From contig NZ_JAAGKO020000030.1 of assembly GCF_027947535.2 (NCBI RefSeq), positions 38,079 to 102,078 of the forward strand: a DNA stretch of 64,000 nucleotides, read 5' to 3'. Origin of the DNA: Streptantibioticus silvisoli. GTDB lineage: Bacteria > Actinomycetota > Actinomycetes > Streptomycetales > Streptomycetaceae. Position 1 is the first letter of the stretch. Each line of letters starts with the position of its first letter. Below are positions 31,000 through 38,779 of this stretch, one piece after another. The notes under the pieces are model-generated. The model did not search any database. It worked only from the letters and a program-made list of their open reading frames with translations, and was not told where the DNA came from. Made by a program: the position numbers and the translations under genes.

Positions 31000-31698
31000 T
31001 CAGCCCGCCAGCCAGTCACCGCCGAGGTGTTCGCGCAGGGCGTCGAGGGCCTCGGGGGTACGGGCGCGGGCGGCCAGCCCGGTGCCGTCGAGGTCGGCCA
31101 CCAGGACGTCCGGCGCGGCGAACCAGCGCGATCCCGGACCGCCCGGGAACTCCAGCCCGGTGAAGTCCGCAGCCAGCACCGCGCGAGCGTGGTCGTCCTG
31201 CCGATAGCAGAAGTCGCACGATTCGTCGGCCGCCAGCAGCGGTTCGGCCAGCACGATGCCGGTGAACGCCGCCGAGACGCTCCCCAGCCACGGCTCCCAG
31301 CGCTCCTGCGCCTTGTCGGCCAGGTCGAGGCGCACCACGACGGGCGGGTCCTCCTGGTCCGGGTGCGGCACAAGTATGCCCCAGTGGGCGACGCCCTGGT
31401 TCTCACGCCGGAAGACCAGCACGCCGTCGAAGACGGTCAGTTCGTCCGGGGGCAACAGCGTGTCCTGATTACTCGTCAGGTCACTGCGCCGGCCCAGCAG
31501 CGCGTAGGCCTCCCGCAGCGCGGCCGGGAGGGGCAGGCCCAAGCGGCGCTCGGCGGCCGTGAGTTCCGCCTCGCCGACGCCGTCGCCGTCCACCAGCGGC
31601 ACGTTCCAGAAGGCGGCCACGGCACGGACGAACGCCCAGGCGCCGGCGCGGTCCCGCAGCGCCGCAGCCAGGCCGGTCACGAAATCGAACTCGTTCAT
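31000..31698 (-). CDS. SMI1/KNR4 (SUKH) family protein
   Basis: This 232-residue protein has the SUKH-superfamily pattern: AELTAAERRLGLPLPAALRE (residues 44-63) followed by ALLGRRSDL, then FRRENQGVAHWGILVP with the conserved Trp. SUKH domains are used both as immunity proteins against nuclease toxins and as general adaptor domains; no toxin gene is adjacent here, so the role is open. It ends 1 bp from the convergent oxidoreductase gene. Confidence 0.75.
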   Translation of the reverse strand: MNEFDFVTGLAAALRDRAGAWAFVRAVAAFWNVPLVDGDGVGEAELTAAERRLGLPLPAALREAYALLGRRSDLTSNQDTLLPPDELTVFDGVLVFRRENQGVAHWGILVPHPDQEDPPVVVRLDLADKAQERWEPWLGSVSAAFTGIVLAEPLLAADESCDFCYRQDDHARAVLAADFTGLEFPGGPGSRWFAAPDVLVADLDGTGLAARARTPEALDALREHLGGDWLAG

Positions 31699-31834
31699 GC
31701 ACTGACCGTAACGCCCACCACTGACAATCCTCCGGCCAGCAGGAAACAGCCGTCGGCGAGGGCGGTCGGCGGGGGTGCTCGGTGGCGGGCGGCGGCGGGT
31801 GGTCGCAGGGGGCCGCGGGAGGTACGGAACGCTC

Positions 31835-31980
31835 GGAGCCGGTGTGCGGCGGAGAAGGCTCGGAGCCGGTGTGCGATGGAGAATGGCGCCGGTCTGCGAC
31901 GGAGAGGACCCGGAGGCGGCGGGTGGTGGAGAAAGGTGCCGGTGTGCGACGGATGAGGACCCGGAGCCGGCGCGTGACGG
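31835..31980. repeat. Degenerate tandem repeats downstream of citrate synthase
   Basis: Four or more copies of a CGGAGCCGGTGTGCG(A/G)(C/T)GGAGA-like unit, first at a 27-nt and then at a longer, irregular spacing, fill the 350-bp gap between the SMI1 gene and the citrate synthase terminator. No gene is seen. Confidence 0.6.
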
Positions 31981-31989
31981 AGAAGAAGT

Positions 31990-32026
31990 GACGGCCCGGA
32001 CCCCCGTTCGACGGGAGTCCGGGCCG
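31990..32026 (-). terminator. Citrate synthase terminator
   Basis: ACGGCCCGGAC (31990-32000) pairs with GTCCGGGCCGT (32016-32026); the interior CCCG/CGGG extends the stem around loop TTCGA. It lies 27 bp past the minus-strand stop. Confidence 0.75.
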
Positions 32027-32052
32027 TGCGGGCCGTGCGGTGCGGCCCGACC

Positions 32053-33153
32053 TCAGTGGTGGGCCTCGCCGTAGCCCTCGACGTCGCGGGGGTCGCGGGT
32101 GCCGGGGCCGACGTAGCGGGCGGAGGGGCGGATCAGACGGCCGGTGCGCTTCTGCTCCAGGATGTGCGCCGACCAGCCGGCGGTGCGGGCGCAGGTGAAC
32201 ATCGAGGTGAACATGTGCGCCGGGACCTCGGCGAAGTCGAGCATGATCGCCGCCCAGAACTCCACGTTGGTGGCCAGCACCCGGTCCGGGCGGCGGTTGT
32301 GCAGCTCCTCCAGCGCGGCCTTCTCCAGCGCCTCGGCGACCTCGAAGCGCGGCGCGCCCAGCTCCTTCGCGGTGCGGCGCAGCACTCGGGCCCGCGGGTC
32401 CTCGGCACGGTAGACGCGGTGGCCGAAGCCCATGAGGCGTTCACCCTGGTCGAGCGCCCTGCGCACGTACGCGGCGGCGTCCCCGGTGCGTTCGACCTCC
32501 TCGATCATGCCCAGGACACGGGAGGGCGCTCCGCCGTGCAGCGGGCCGGACATCGCGCCGACCGCGCCGGACAGCGCGGCGGAGACGTCGGCGCCGGTGG
32601 AGGCGATGACCCGGGCGGTGAAGGTCGAGGCGTTCATGCCGTGTTCGGCGGCGGACGTCCAGTAGGCGTCGACGGCCTTGACGTGCTGGGGGTCGGGCTC
32701 GCCGCGCCAGCGGATCATGAACCGTTCGACGACGGTCTGCGCCTTGTCGATCTCGTCCTGCGGCACCATCGGCAGGCCCTGCCCGCGGGCGGACTGCGCC
32801 ACGTAGCTGAGCGCCATGACGGCGGCGCGGGCCAGGTCCTCGCGGGCCTGCTCGGCGTCGATGTCCAGCAGTGGCTTCAGGCCCCAGACCGGGGCGAGCA
32901 TCGCCAGCGCCGACTGCACGTCCACCCGGATGTCGCCGGAGTGCACCGGAATGGGGAACGGCTCGGCCGGCGGCAGACCGGGGTTGAAGCTGCCGTCGAC
33001 CAGCAGGCCCCACACGTTGCCGAACGACACCTGACCGACCAGGTCCTCGATGTCGACGCCGCGATAGCGCAGGGAGCCGCCTTCCTTGTCGGGTTCGGCG
33101 ATCTCCGTCTCGAACGCGACGACTCCTTCAAGTCCGGGCACGAAGTCGGTCAT
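32053..33153 (-). CDS. citA2: Citrate synthase 2
   Basis: A 366-residue type II-like short citrate synthase that condenses acetyl-CoA and oxaloacetate, of the form usually annotated citrate synthase 2 in streptomycetes. The catalytic set is visible: His in GPLHGGAPSRV, His in GFGHRVYRAEDPRA and Asp in MLDFAEVPAH. The sequence starts MTDFVPGLEGVVAFETEIAE, and the ATG at 33153 has TGAGGAG 7 nt upstream; the frame extends to 33195 without support. It is divergent from pdxH. The gene name follows streptomycete usage and is tentative. Confidence 0.9.
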   Translation of the reverse strand: MTDFVPGLEGVVAFETEIAEPDKEGGSLRYRGVDIEDLVGQVSFGNVWGLLVDGSFNPGLPPAEPFPIPVHSGDIRVDVQSALAMLAPVWGLKPLLDIDAEQAREDLARAAVMALSYVAQSARGQGLPMVPQDEIDKAQTVVERFMIRWRGEPDPQHVKAVDAYWTSAAEHGMNASTFTARVIASTGADVSAALSGAVGAMSGPLHGGAPSRVLGMIEEVERTGDAAAYVRRALDQGERLMGFGHRVYRAEDPRARVLRRTAKELGAPRFEVAEALEKAALEELHNRRPDRVLATNVEFWAAIMLDFAEVPAHMFTSMFTCARTAGWSAHILEQKRTGRLIRPSARYVGPGTRDPRDVEGYGEAHH

Positions 33154-33450
33154 CTGGCGGCTCCTCAGGGTGTGGTCGACGTTCGCTGACGTCACCCGGT
33201 GTCAGTCCCGCCCGGGTGGGTGGCTCCCGCCGCCGCCTCCCGGCCGGCTCGCGCCGGTGGGCGGCCCGGTGGTGGGCGTTCGCCATGAGCACGATAACCG
33301 CCGTGGTCGCGGCGTCACAGTGCTCCCGACCGCATCCTGACCGTTTCCGCACAGACGGGGAAGGGTGACGTCCGGCACACGGTGCCACCACCCGGAGGAC
33401 CGCGCCGCCGGAGTGGCGCGCGGGACGGAACGGTGCGGCAGGATGAGCGG

Positions 33451-34122
33451 ATGTCCTTCCCCGACCTGGCCGCCATGCGTGCGCGCTACCGTGCCGGCGG
33501 CCTGACCGAGGCCGACCTGGCAGCCGACCCGTTCCAGCAGTTCGCCCACTGGTTCACCGACGCGGTCGGCGCTGGACTGCCCGAGCCGAACGCGATGGTC
33601 GTCTCCACCACCGGCAGGGACGGCCGCCCGGGATCGCGCACAGTACTGCTGAAGGGTTACGACGCGGACGGCTTCGTCTTCTACAGCAACTACGACTCGC
33701 GCAAGGGCCACGACCTGGCCGCCACCCCGTACGCCTCGCTGCTCTTCCCCTGGCACCCGATAGCCCGCCAGGTCATCGTCTCCGGCGAGGCCGTCAGGGT
33801 CGGCCGTGACGAGACCGTCGCGTACTTCCGCTCCCGCCCGCACGGCTCGCAACTGGGTGCCTGGGCGAGCGCGCAGTCCACCCCGGTCGCCTCCCGCGCC
33901 GAGCTGGAACGCCGCTACGCGGAGCTGGCCGACCGTTACCCCGAGGACGACGACGCGGTACCGGCACCGCCGTTCTGGGGCGGCTACCGCCTCGTCCCGG
34001 ACCGCGTCGAGTTCTGGCAGGGCCGCGACAATCGCCTCCACGACCGCCTCGTCTACGAACGCGGCCCGGCCCCCGCCGGCACCCCCTCCGCCGGCTGGAC
34101 GGTAACCCGGCTCTGCCCCTGA
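33451..34122 (+). CDS. pdxH: Pyridoxamine 5'-phosphate oxidase
   Basis: PdxH (223 residues) is the FMN enzyme that oxidises pyridoxine or pyridoxamine 5'-phosphate to PLP. FMN-binding segments are [27 protein letters not shown], and [12 protein letters not shown]; substrate binding is by [11 protein letters not shown] and the C-terminal block [14 protein letters not shown]. The ATG at 33451 ([13 protein letters not shown]) follows AGGA; the frame upstream to 33382 looks non-coding. The PLP-dependent neighbours make local use of the cofactor, but co-regulation is not evident. Confidence 0.93.
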   Translation: MSFPDLAAMRARYRAGGLTEADLAADPFQQFAHWFTDAVGAGLPEPNAMVVSTTGRDGRPGSRTVLLKGYDADGFVFYSNYDSRKGHDLAATPYASLLFPWHPIARQVIVSGEAVRVGRDETVAYFRSRPHGSQLGAWASAQSTPVASRAELERRYAELADRYPEDDDAVPAPPFWGGYRLVPDRVEFWQGRDNRLHDRLVYERGPAPAGTPSAGWTVTRLCP

Positions 34123-34229
34123 TCCGTCGGCCAGCGAGGCGACCGAACGCGCTCAGCCCGCGCCGGCGTGCGGTGTACGTGACGATGTGCTGTCGGGGTC
34201 GGGAGCCCGTGTACGTCGGGGCCGGCGGG

Positions 34230-34505
34230 AGCGGCCGAAGGCGTCAGCGAGGCCGCCGCGCGAGCCGCAACGGCGTGACGTGCCGGTGGCGCCGCCCAGG
34301 TGCGTGAGCGGCTGAAGGCGTCGGCTACGTGCGTGATGGGCCGAAGGCGCCAGCCGGGTCCGTGATGGGCTGAAGGCGTCAGCCTCGCCGGTACTGGCTC
34401 GACGGCGTCAGCCCGCTACGTGCTGTTTCGAAGGCGTCCGCCCCGACCGGCAACGTGCCGATGGCGCCGGCCGGGCCCGTGATGGGCTGAAGGCGTCATC
34501 CAGGA
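34230..34505. repeat. Degenerate array of GAAGGCGTC-centred units, about 30-nt period
   Basis: Roughly eight copies of a unit with core G(C/A)TGAAGGCGTCAGCC, preceded in several copies by CGTGATGGG, occur at intervals of about 28-33 nt in the gap after pdxH. Copies have diverged and shift reading frame relative to one another, so they are not coding. Confidence 0.7.
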
Positions 34506-34654
34506 TCGCGTGGGGTGAGCGAGCCAAAGGGCGCGCCGGTGTCGAAAGCGACGAGGAGGAGGGAGCGAGGGACGAGTGACCGTGCGAGGAAAAGTGTCGA
34601 CAGCGGGTAAAGCGCCCGGAGGCGAGCCGAACACAAAAAAGCAAGAGCGAACAC

Positions 34655-34731
34655 AAAAAGCAGACGACCCGCAGGCTGCTATCCGGAGGTTTCCGGATAC
34701 CGGCCGGACGCATCCGGCGAGCCCGCGGGTC
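34655..34731 (-). terminator. Three-way-junction terminator of the orphan RNA
   Basis: The outer stem is GACCCGC-A-GGCT (34666-34677) with AGCC-C-GCGGGTC (34720-34731). Inside are hairpins TATCCGG/CCGGATA (34680-34686/34693-34699) and GCCGGA/TCCGGC (34703-34708/34713-34718). Read on the minus strand, GTCTGC and then TTTTT follow the outer stem; a second T-run lies at 34635-34640. Confidence 0.6.
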
Positions 34732-34788
34732 GGGTGACTGCGTTGGTTTGCCCCACGTCGCACTACGCGCCGCAGGCGGTGTGCGGCG

Positions 34789-34827
34789 TCAGGCCGCAGT
34801 CACCTCACGCGTCCGATAAGAACACAT
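34789..34827 (-). CDS. 12-codon micro-ORF (leader peptide candidate)
   Basis: The ORF encodes MCSYRTREVTAA. Its SD segment GAAAGGAGGTGGTCC (34847-34833, minus strand) complements the 16S rRNA 3' end over 15 nt with one G-U pair, far beyond any other gene here. Its last codons overlap the 5' arms of the long-range stem and of one of two alternative hairpins, so ribosome position would decide the RNA fold. An overlapping GTG frame from 34849 (14 codons, almost leaderless) is an alternative. Confidence 0.45.
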   Translation of the reverse strand: MCSYRTREVTAA

Positions 34828-34859
34828 TCTTCGGACCACCTCCTTTCACGTGTACAGCC

Positions 34860-34888
34860 AGCTTAGGAACCGGTCCGCTCCAGGACAA
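34860..34888 (-). promoter_or_regulatory. Promoter of the orphan RNA
   Basis: On the minus strand TTGTCC (34888-34883) and TAAGCT (34865-34860) are exactly 17 bp apart. Transcription would start near 34853, a few nucleotides before the strong SD sequence. Confidence 0.55.
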
Positions 34889-34943
34889 CCGATTTTCGCG
34901 AAGATGCTGTGTCCCGCGTCACAGGGGGGTTGAATGGTGAAAT

Positions 34944-36245
34944 GTGCAGCCATACGACGCCCAACCCACCCGAATCTTGAGTGCCGGGGACGAACCGCTC
35001 CTCGCCGCCCTCCTGGAGACCATGGACGCGGCGCTGTGCGCCTTCGACGCCGACGGCGTCGTGACGCACTGGAACGCCGAGGCCGTCCGAGTACTCGGCT
35101 GGACCGCCCGGGACGCGGTCGGCCGCCGGGGACTGGCCGGCTGGGCGGTGCGCAGTGCGGACGCCGACGAGATCATGGGGCGGCTGCTCGGCGTCATGGG
35201 CGGTGGCGGCCGCCAGGTGCACGAATTCGCACTCGTCACGCGTGACGGCGGCCGGATCCTGGTGCGTGCCCAGACCGCGGCCGTGCACGCCCCGGACGGT
35301 GCCGCGATCGGCGTCTACTGCGCGTTCTCCGAGGTCCACGCCCAGATCGGGCTGGAGCGTTCCATCGCGCTCAGTGACGCGCTCTTCCAGGACGCCACCT
35401 GGGGCGTCGTCCTCATCGACGCCGACCTGCGCCCCGCCGTCGTCAACGGCTGCGCGGCCCGCGCCCTCGCCTCGGGGCGCGACTCCCTGCTCGGGCGTCC
35501 GCTCGGCGAACTGCTGGACCACGGAGTCGCGGAACTGGAGGCGGCGCTGCACCACGTGCTGTCCGAGGGTGCGCCGACCGCGCCGCTCGACCTGTGGTTC
35601 ACGCTGCGCGGCGATCCGGAGGCCGTGCGGCACTGCTGGCACAGCGGTTTCGTCCGGCTCGGCACGCCGCTGGGCGAGGAACCGGTGCCGCTGGGAGTGG
35701 GTTGGCTGTTCAGCGACGTCACTGGCGCCAGGCTGGCCGACCAGGAGGCATCCAGGCTGCGGTTCCGCACCAACCAGCTGCGCCGCGCGGCCAACGTCGC
35801 CGCGGACTGCGGGGGCCCGATGGACGCCGCCACGGCCTACGTCGACTACGCCCTCGCCGGGTTCGCCGACCACGCCCTGCTCGACCTGGTGGGCCCGGCG
35901 GGCAAGCTGGTGCGGGCGGCCGGTACGCCGGGCGGCCCGGGGCCCTGTCTGCCGGTGTCGTCGGCCGGGATTCCGGTCGGGTACGCCGAGGGGCATCCGG
36001 CGCTCCAGGCGTTGGACCGCACCGGCTCGGTACGTACCTCCTGCCTGCCGTCGCACCGCACCGCCCCACTGCGCTGGCCGGACGGCACGGTGTCCGCGCT
36101 GTGCTCGGTACTGCGCAGCCGGGCCCGCACGCTGGGGGTGATCACCTTCCTGCGCGGGTCCGACCGCCCGTCGTTCGACCGCGCCGACGCCGCCTACTGC
36201 GAGGACGTCGCGGCCCGGGTGGGCGCCGTGCTGGACACCGGGTGA
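34944..36245 (+). CDS. PAS-domain protein with GAF-like C-terminal region
   Basis: A 433-residue cytoplasmic sensory protein. Residues about 18-130 form a PAS domain (LLETMDAALCAFDADGVVTH, then WNAEAVRVLGWTARDAVGR), and about 140-270 a second PAS-like unit (WGVVLIDADLRPAVVNGCAA). The last 130 residues (LLDLVGPAGKLVRAAG to the end with ALCSVLRSRARTLGVITFL) resemble the GAF input of streptomycete PAS/GAF/PP2C proteins, but the phosphatase domain is missing. The GTG at 34944 has only a distant GGGGGG, so the start is uncertain. It may be a lone sensor or a trimmed relative of RsbU-type phosphatases. Confidence 0.75.
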   Translation: MQPYDAQPTRILSAGDEPLLAALLETMDAALCAFDADGVVTHWNAEAVRVLGWTARDAVGRRGLAGWAVRSADADEIMGRLLGVMGGGGRQVHEFALVTRDGGRILVRAQTAAVHAPDGAAIGVYCAFSEVHAQIGLERSIALSDALFQDATWGVVLIDADLRPAVVNGCAARALASGRDSLLGRPLGELLDHGVAELEAALHHVLSEGAPTAPLDLWFTLRGDPEAVRHCWHSGFVRLGTPLGEEPVPLGVGWLFSDVTGARLADQEASRLRFRTNQLRRAANVAADCGGPMDAATAYVDYALAGFADHALLDLVGPAGKLVRAAGTPGGPGPCLPVSSAGIPVGYAEGHPALQALDRTGSVRTSCLPSHRTAPLRWPDGTVSALCSVLRSRARTLGVITFLRGSDRPSFDRADAAYCEDVAARVGAVLDTG

Positions 36246-36405
36246 GACGGGAGCGGTCGGTACGTAATGGTGCGGGGTCAGGCGCGGGCGGTACGTGTAG
36301 TGCGGCCGTGTACTGCGGCCGCCCAGAGGTGTTCCGTGCCCGGCGTGCGGGCCGACCGCGCAGTAGTACCGGTGTTCAGCCTGCCCGGCGCTCAGGGGTG
36401 GTGGC

Positions 36406-37158
36406 TCAGTGGTGGTAGTGGATGCGGTCGCCGTACTCGGTGAAGACGCGGCGGTTCCAGTCGTGGCCGCCGTCCACGTTGCCGGACCGGAGCATCGGTG
36501 GGGTCACGCCGTCCTCCGCCAGGGTGGCGACCGCGGTGGCGATGACCGCCTGCATCAGCGCGCAGCTCACCACGGTCGACGCCGGACCGAAGGGCGCCGG
36601 CACGCCGTCGGCCGACAGTTCCGCGTCGCCCACCGCGATCTTGTTGTCGAGCACCACGTCGCAGTGGTCCTTGAGGAACGTCCCTGAGGCGTGCCGTGAC
36701 GTGGTGGCGGCCGGGTAGGCCATGGAGGTCAGTCCGATGACCTTCAGGCCCCTCTGGCGGGCTTCCATGGCCATCTCGACGGGCAGCGCGTTGCGCCCGG
36801 ACAGGGAGATCACGATCAGTACGTCGCCGGGGCCCGCCGGGCTGGATTCGAGTACCACCGCCGCCAGACCGTTCACCCGTTCGAGCGCACTGCCCAGAAC
36901 GGCCGGCCGGACGTCGACGCCGACGGTGCCCGGCACGGCCAGCAGGTTCATCAGTGCCAGGCCGCCCGCCCGGTAGACCACGTCCTGGGCGGGGAGCGAC
37001 GAGTGCCCGGCGCCGAAGGCGAAGATCCGCCCGCCCGCCCGCACACTGTCCGCGATCATCGCCCCGGCGGCCGCGACGGCGTCCGCCTCCTCGTCCCGGG
37101 CCCGCCGCAGCAGTTCCATCGCCGCGTCGAAGTACCGCCCGGCCAGTTCCGCCGTCAT
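36406..37158 (-). CDS. SIS-domain phosphosugar-binding protein (UPF0309 type)
   Basis: A 250-residue sugar-isomerase-fold protein. The phosphosugar-binding loop is IFAFGAGHSSLPAQD near residue 48 and VLIVISLSGRNALPVEM near residue 115; GLTSMAYPA follows. Members bind phosphorylated amino sugars; the substrate is not known. The ATG at 37158 has GAGGAG 8 nt upstream; the frame to 37224 lacks support. It is divergent from the DmdR1-like gene, an arrangement I recall from other streptomycetes. Confidence 0.85.
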   Translation of the reverse strand: MTAELAGRYFDAAMELLRRARDEEADAVAAAGAMIADSVRAGGRIFAFGAGHSSLPAQDVVYRAGGLALMNLLAVPGTVGVDVRPAVLGSALERVNGLAAVVLESSPAGPGDVLIVISLSGRNALPVEMAMEARQRGLKVIGLTSMAYPAATTSRHASGTFLKDHCDVVLDNKIAVGDAELSADGVPAPFGPASTVVSCALMQAVIATAVATLAEDGVTPPMLRSGNVDGGHDWNRRVFTEYGDRIHYHH

Positions 37159-37310
37159 CGCGCGTTCTCCTCGCTCGTCACGCCGCCCCGCCGTCCGGGT
37201 GATCACCGTGGTGCCTCGCGTCATGGGATGTCAACCGCGTCGGGCGGCGTTGTCGGCGCGATGCGTCAGAATTGGTTGCAGGGCCACCGCACAAGCACTT
37301 AGGGGCACGT

Positions 37311-38009
37311 ATGTCGGGACACCTCATCGACACCACCGAGATGTATCTCCGCACGATTCTGGAGCTCGAGGAAGAGGGCGTGGTCCCCATGCGTGCCCGC
37401 ATCGCGGAGCGCCTGGACCAGAGCGGACCGACGGTCAGCCAGACCGTCGCCCGTATGGAGCGTGACGGGCTCGTCCAGGTCGCCGGGGACCGGCACCTGG
37501 AACTGACCGACGAGGGCCGCAGGCTCGCCACCCGCGTCATGCGCAAGCACCGGCTCGCCGAGTGCCTGCTGGTCGACGTGATCGGCCTGGAGTGGGAACA
37601 GGTGCACGCCGAGGCCTGCCGCTGGGAGCACGTGATGAGCGAGGCGGTGGAACGCCGCGTCCTGGACCTGCTGGGACACCCCACCGAGTCGCCCTACGGC
37701 AACCCGATCCCCGGCCTCGACGAACTGGGCGAGGCCGGCGAGGCCGACCCGTTCCTCGGCGAGGGCACCCTCAGCCTCTCTGAGCTGGCCCCGGAGAGCT
37801 CCGACGCCAGGAGCGTCATCGTCCGGCGCATCGGCGAGCCCATCCAGACGGACGAACAGCTCATGCACACCCTGCGCCGGGCCGGCGTGCGTCCCGGCGC
37901 GGTCGTCAGCGTCACCGCGTCCGCCGGCGGCGTGCTCGTCGGCAGTGGCGGCGAAGCGGCCGAGCTGAGCAACGACGTCGCGGGCCACGTCTTCGTCGCC
38001 AAGCACTGA
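37311..38009 (+). CDS. dmdR1: Iron-dependent repressor, DtxR/IdeR family (DmdR1-like)
   Basis: A 232-residue metal-activated repressor that controls siderophore and iron genes. The winged helix spans residues 1-70 (RIAERLDQSGPTVSQTVARM contains the recognition helix). Metal ligands equivalent to DtxR are all present: Met11, His80, Glu84, His99, Cys103, Glu106 and His107. A C-terminal SH3-like domain (RAGVRPGAVVSVTASAGGV) follows a Gly/Glu-rich linker. The ATG at 37311 gives MSGHLIDTTEMYLRTILELE. The near-identity I recall with S. coelicolor DmdR1 supports the name. An open antisense frame covers the gene (see findings). Confidence 0.9.
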   Translation: MSGHLIDTTEMYLRTILELEEEGVVPMRARIAERLDQSGPTVSQTVARMERDGLVQVAGDRHLELTDEGRRLATRVMRKHRLAECLLVDVIGLEWEQVHAEACRWEHVMSEAVERRVLDLLGHPTESPYGNPIPGLDELGEAGEADPFLGEGTLSLSELAPESSDARSVIVRRIGEPIQTDEQLMHTLRRAGVRPGAVVSVTASAGGVLVGSGGEAAELSNDVAGHVFVAKH

Positions 38010-38094
38010 CCGCCGCGCGGCGCCGCCGGTACGTCGGTGGCGCGGCCGGGAGAGCGGCGACAGGTCAGGAGGCCGTCGACGGATCGGCGACGAT

Positions 38095-38130
38095 AGGGGC
38101 CCCGGTGCCATGAACGGCACCGGGGCCCCT
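38095..38130 (+). terminator. Terminator after the DmdR1-like gene
   Basis: A perfect 15-bp stem, AGGGGCCCCGGTGCC (38095-38109) against 38116-38130, with loop ATGAAC, lies 85 bp past the stop. The remaining gap to 38498 shows no gene. Confidence 0.8.
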
Positions 38131-38497
38131 CGTCGTCCCCGCCGGCGTTCACCCGGATCCCCGAGCTCCCCGGGTCCCCCCTCGCCCTGCGGAGACTGTC
38201 CCTCCCGCTGGAACTAATCCCCGGGACGACACCGCGCGACACTCGAGGGTCGTCACTCGTAAGGGGGATCTTGGCTCGTGGGGGCGTTTTTTCGTTCATG
38301 CGTACGAATGATGTCGCCCAGTCCGTGCGTGCGTGGCCGTTCCGCCCGCCGGACCCGGGTGGGCCGCCGCGACAGCGGTCGCAGAGCAACGTTTCTGCCG
38401 TCCCCGGCCCGCCGTATACCCACTGAAAAGGCTCATACGATCCGTTAGCGGTCCGATCACCGTGATCGGCCACAAGGTGACGTATGGGGGCGCCGGG

Positions 38498-38779
38498 ATG
38501 GCGGATCTGCGAGTGGACGACGGCCTGCTGGCCGACTGCGAGCTGCGGCTCTCCCGCCTGCACCGGGAATTCCGGGATCTCGACGCCCGGCGCGTCGACC
38601 TGGCCGGACTGCTCGGCTCCCGTGAGGTGGCCGACGCCATGGACGGCTTCTTCGACAACTGGACCCACTACCGGGCCAAACTCCTCACCGCCCTGGAGAC
38701 GGTCGGCACGCAGGTCGCGCAGACCCGCACCACGTTCCGCCACGTCGACGAGCGCCTCGCCGGCGCGCCCCACCGGTGA
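38498..38779 (+). CDS. Small helical protein, WXG100/type-VII-like
   Basis: A 93-residue, all-helical protein of the size of ESX/WXG100 proteins (LLADCELRLSRLHREF ... MDGFFDNWTHYRAKL ... ALETVGTQVAQTRTTF). There is no exact W-x-G motif; NW at residues 53-54 sits at the expected turn. The ATG at 38498 follows GGGGG. Its stop codon overlaps the GTG start of the next gene (GTGA), so the two are translationally coupled, as a chaperone/co-secreted partner and a larger effector would be. Confidence 0.6.
   Translation: MADLRVDDGLLADCELRLSRLHREFRDLDARRVDLAGLLGSREVADAMDGFFDNWTHYRAKLLTALETVGTQVAQTRTTFRHVDERLAGAPHR

Larger units (their letters stand above)
34650..34854 (-). ncRNA. Structured orphan leader/attenuator-like RNA
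   Basis: A minus-strand transcript from the promoter at 34860-34888 would run through a near-perfect Shine-Dalgarno sequence, a hairpin (34811-34816/34831-34836), a 12-codon ORF, a 10-bp long-range stem (34733-34742/34795-34804), two mutually exclusive hairpins sharing 34782-34787, and a three-way junction ending in a T-tract at 34655-34659. This architecture is that of a ribosome-sensing attenuator. No minus-strand gene lies downstream; the next genes are the divergent, opposite-strand pdxH and then citrate synthase 1.5 kb away. Function is unknown. Confidence 0.5.

Noticed and set aside
34416..34763. A 115-codon minus-strand frame that begins within the orphan RNA
   Set aside because: It would run through the three-way junction terminator and decayed repeats, has no SD, and resembles nothing.
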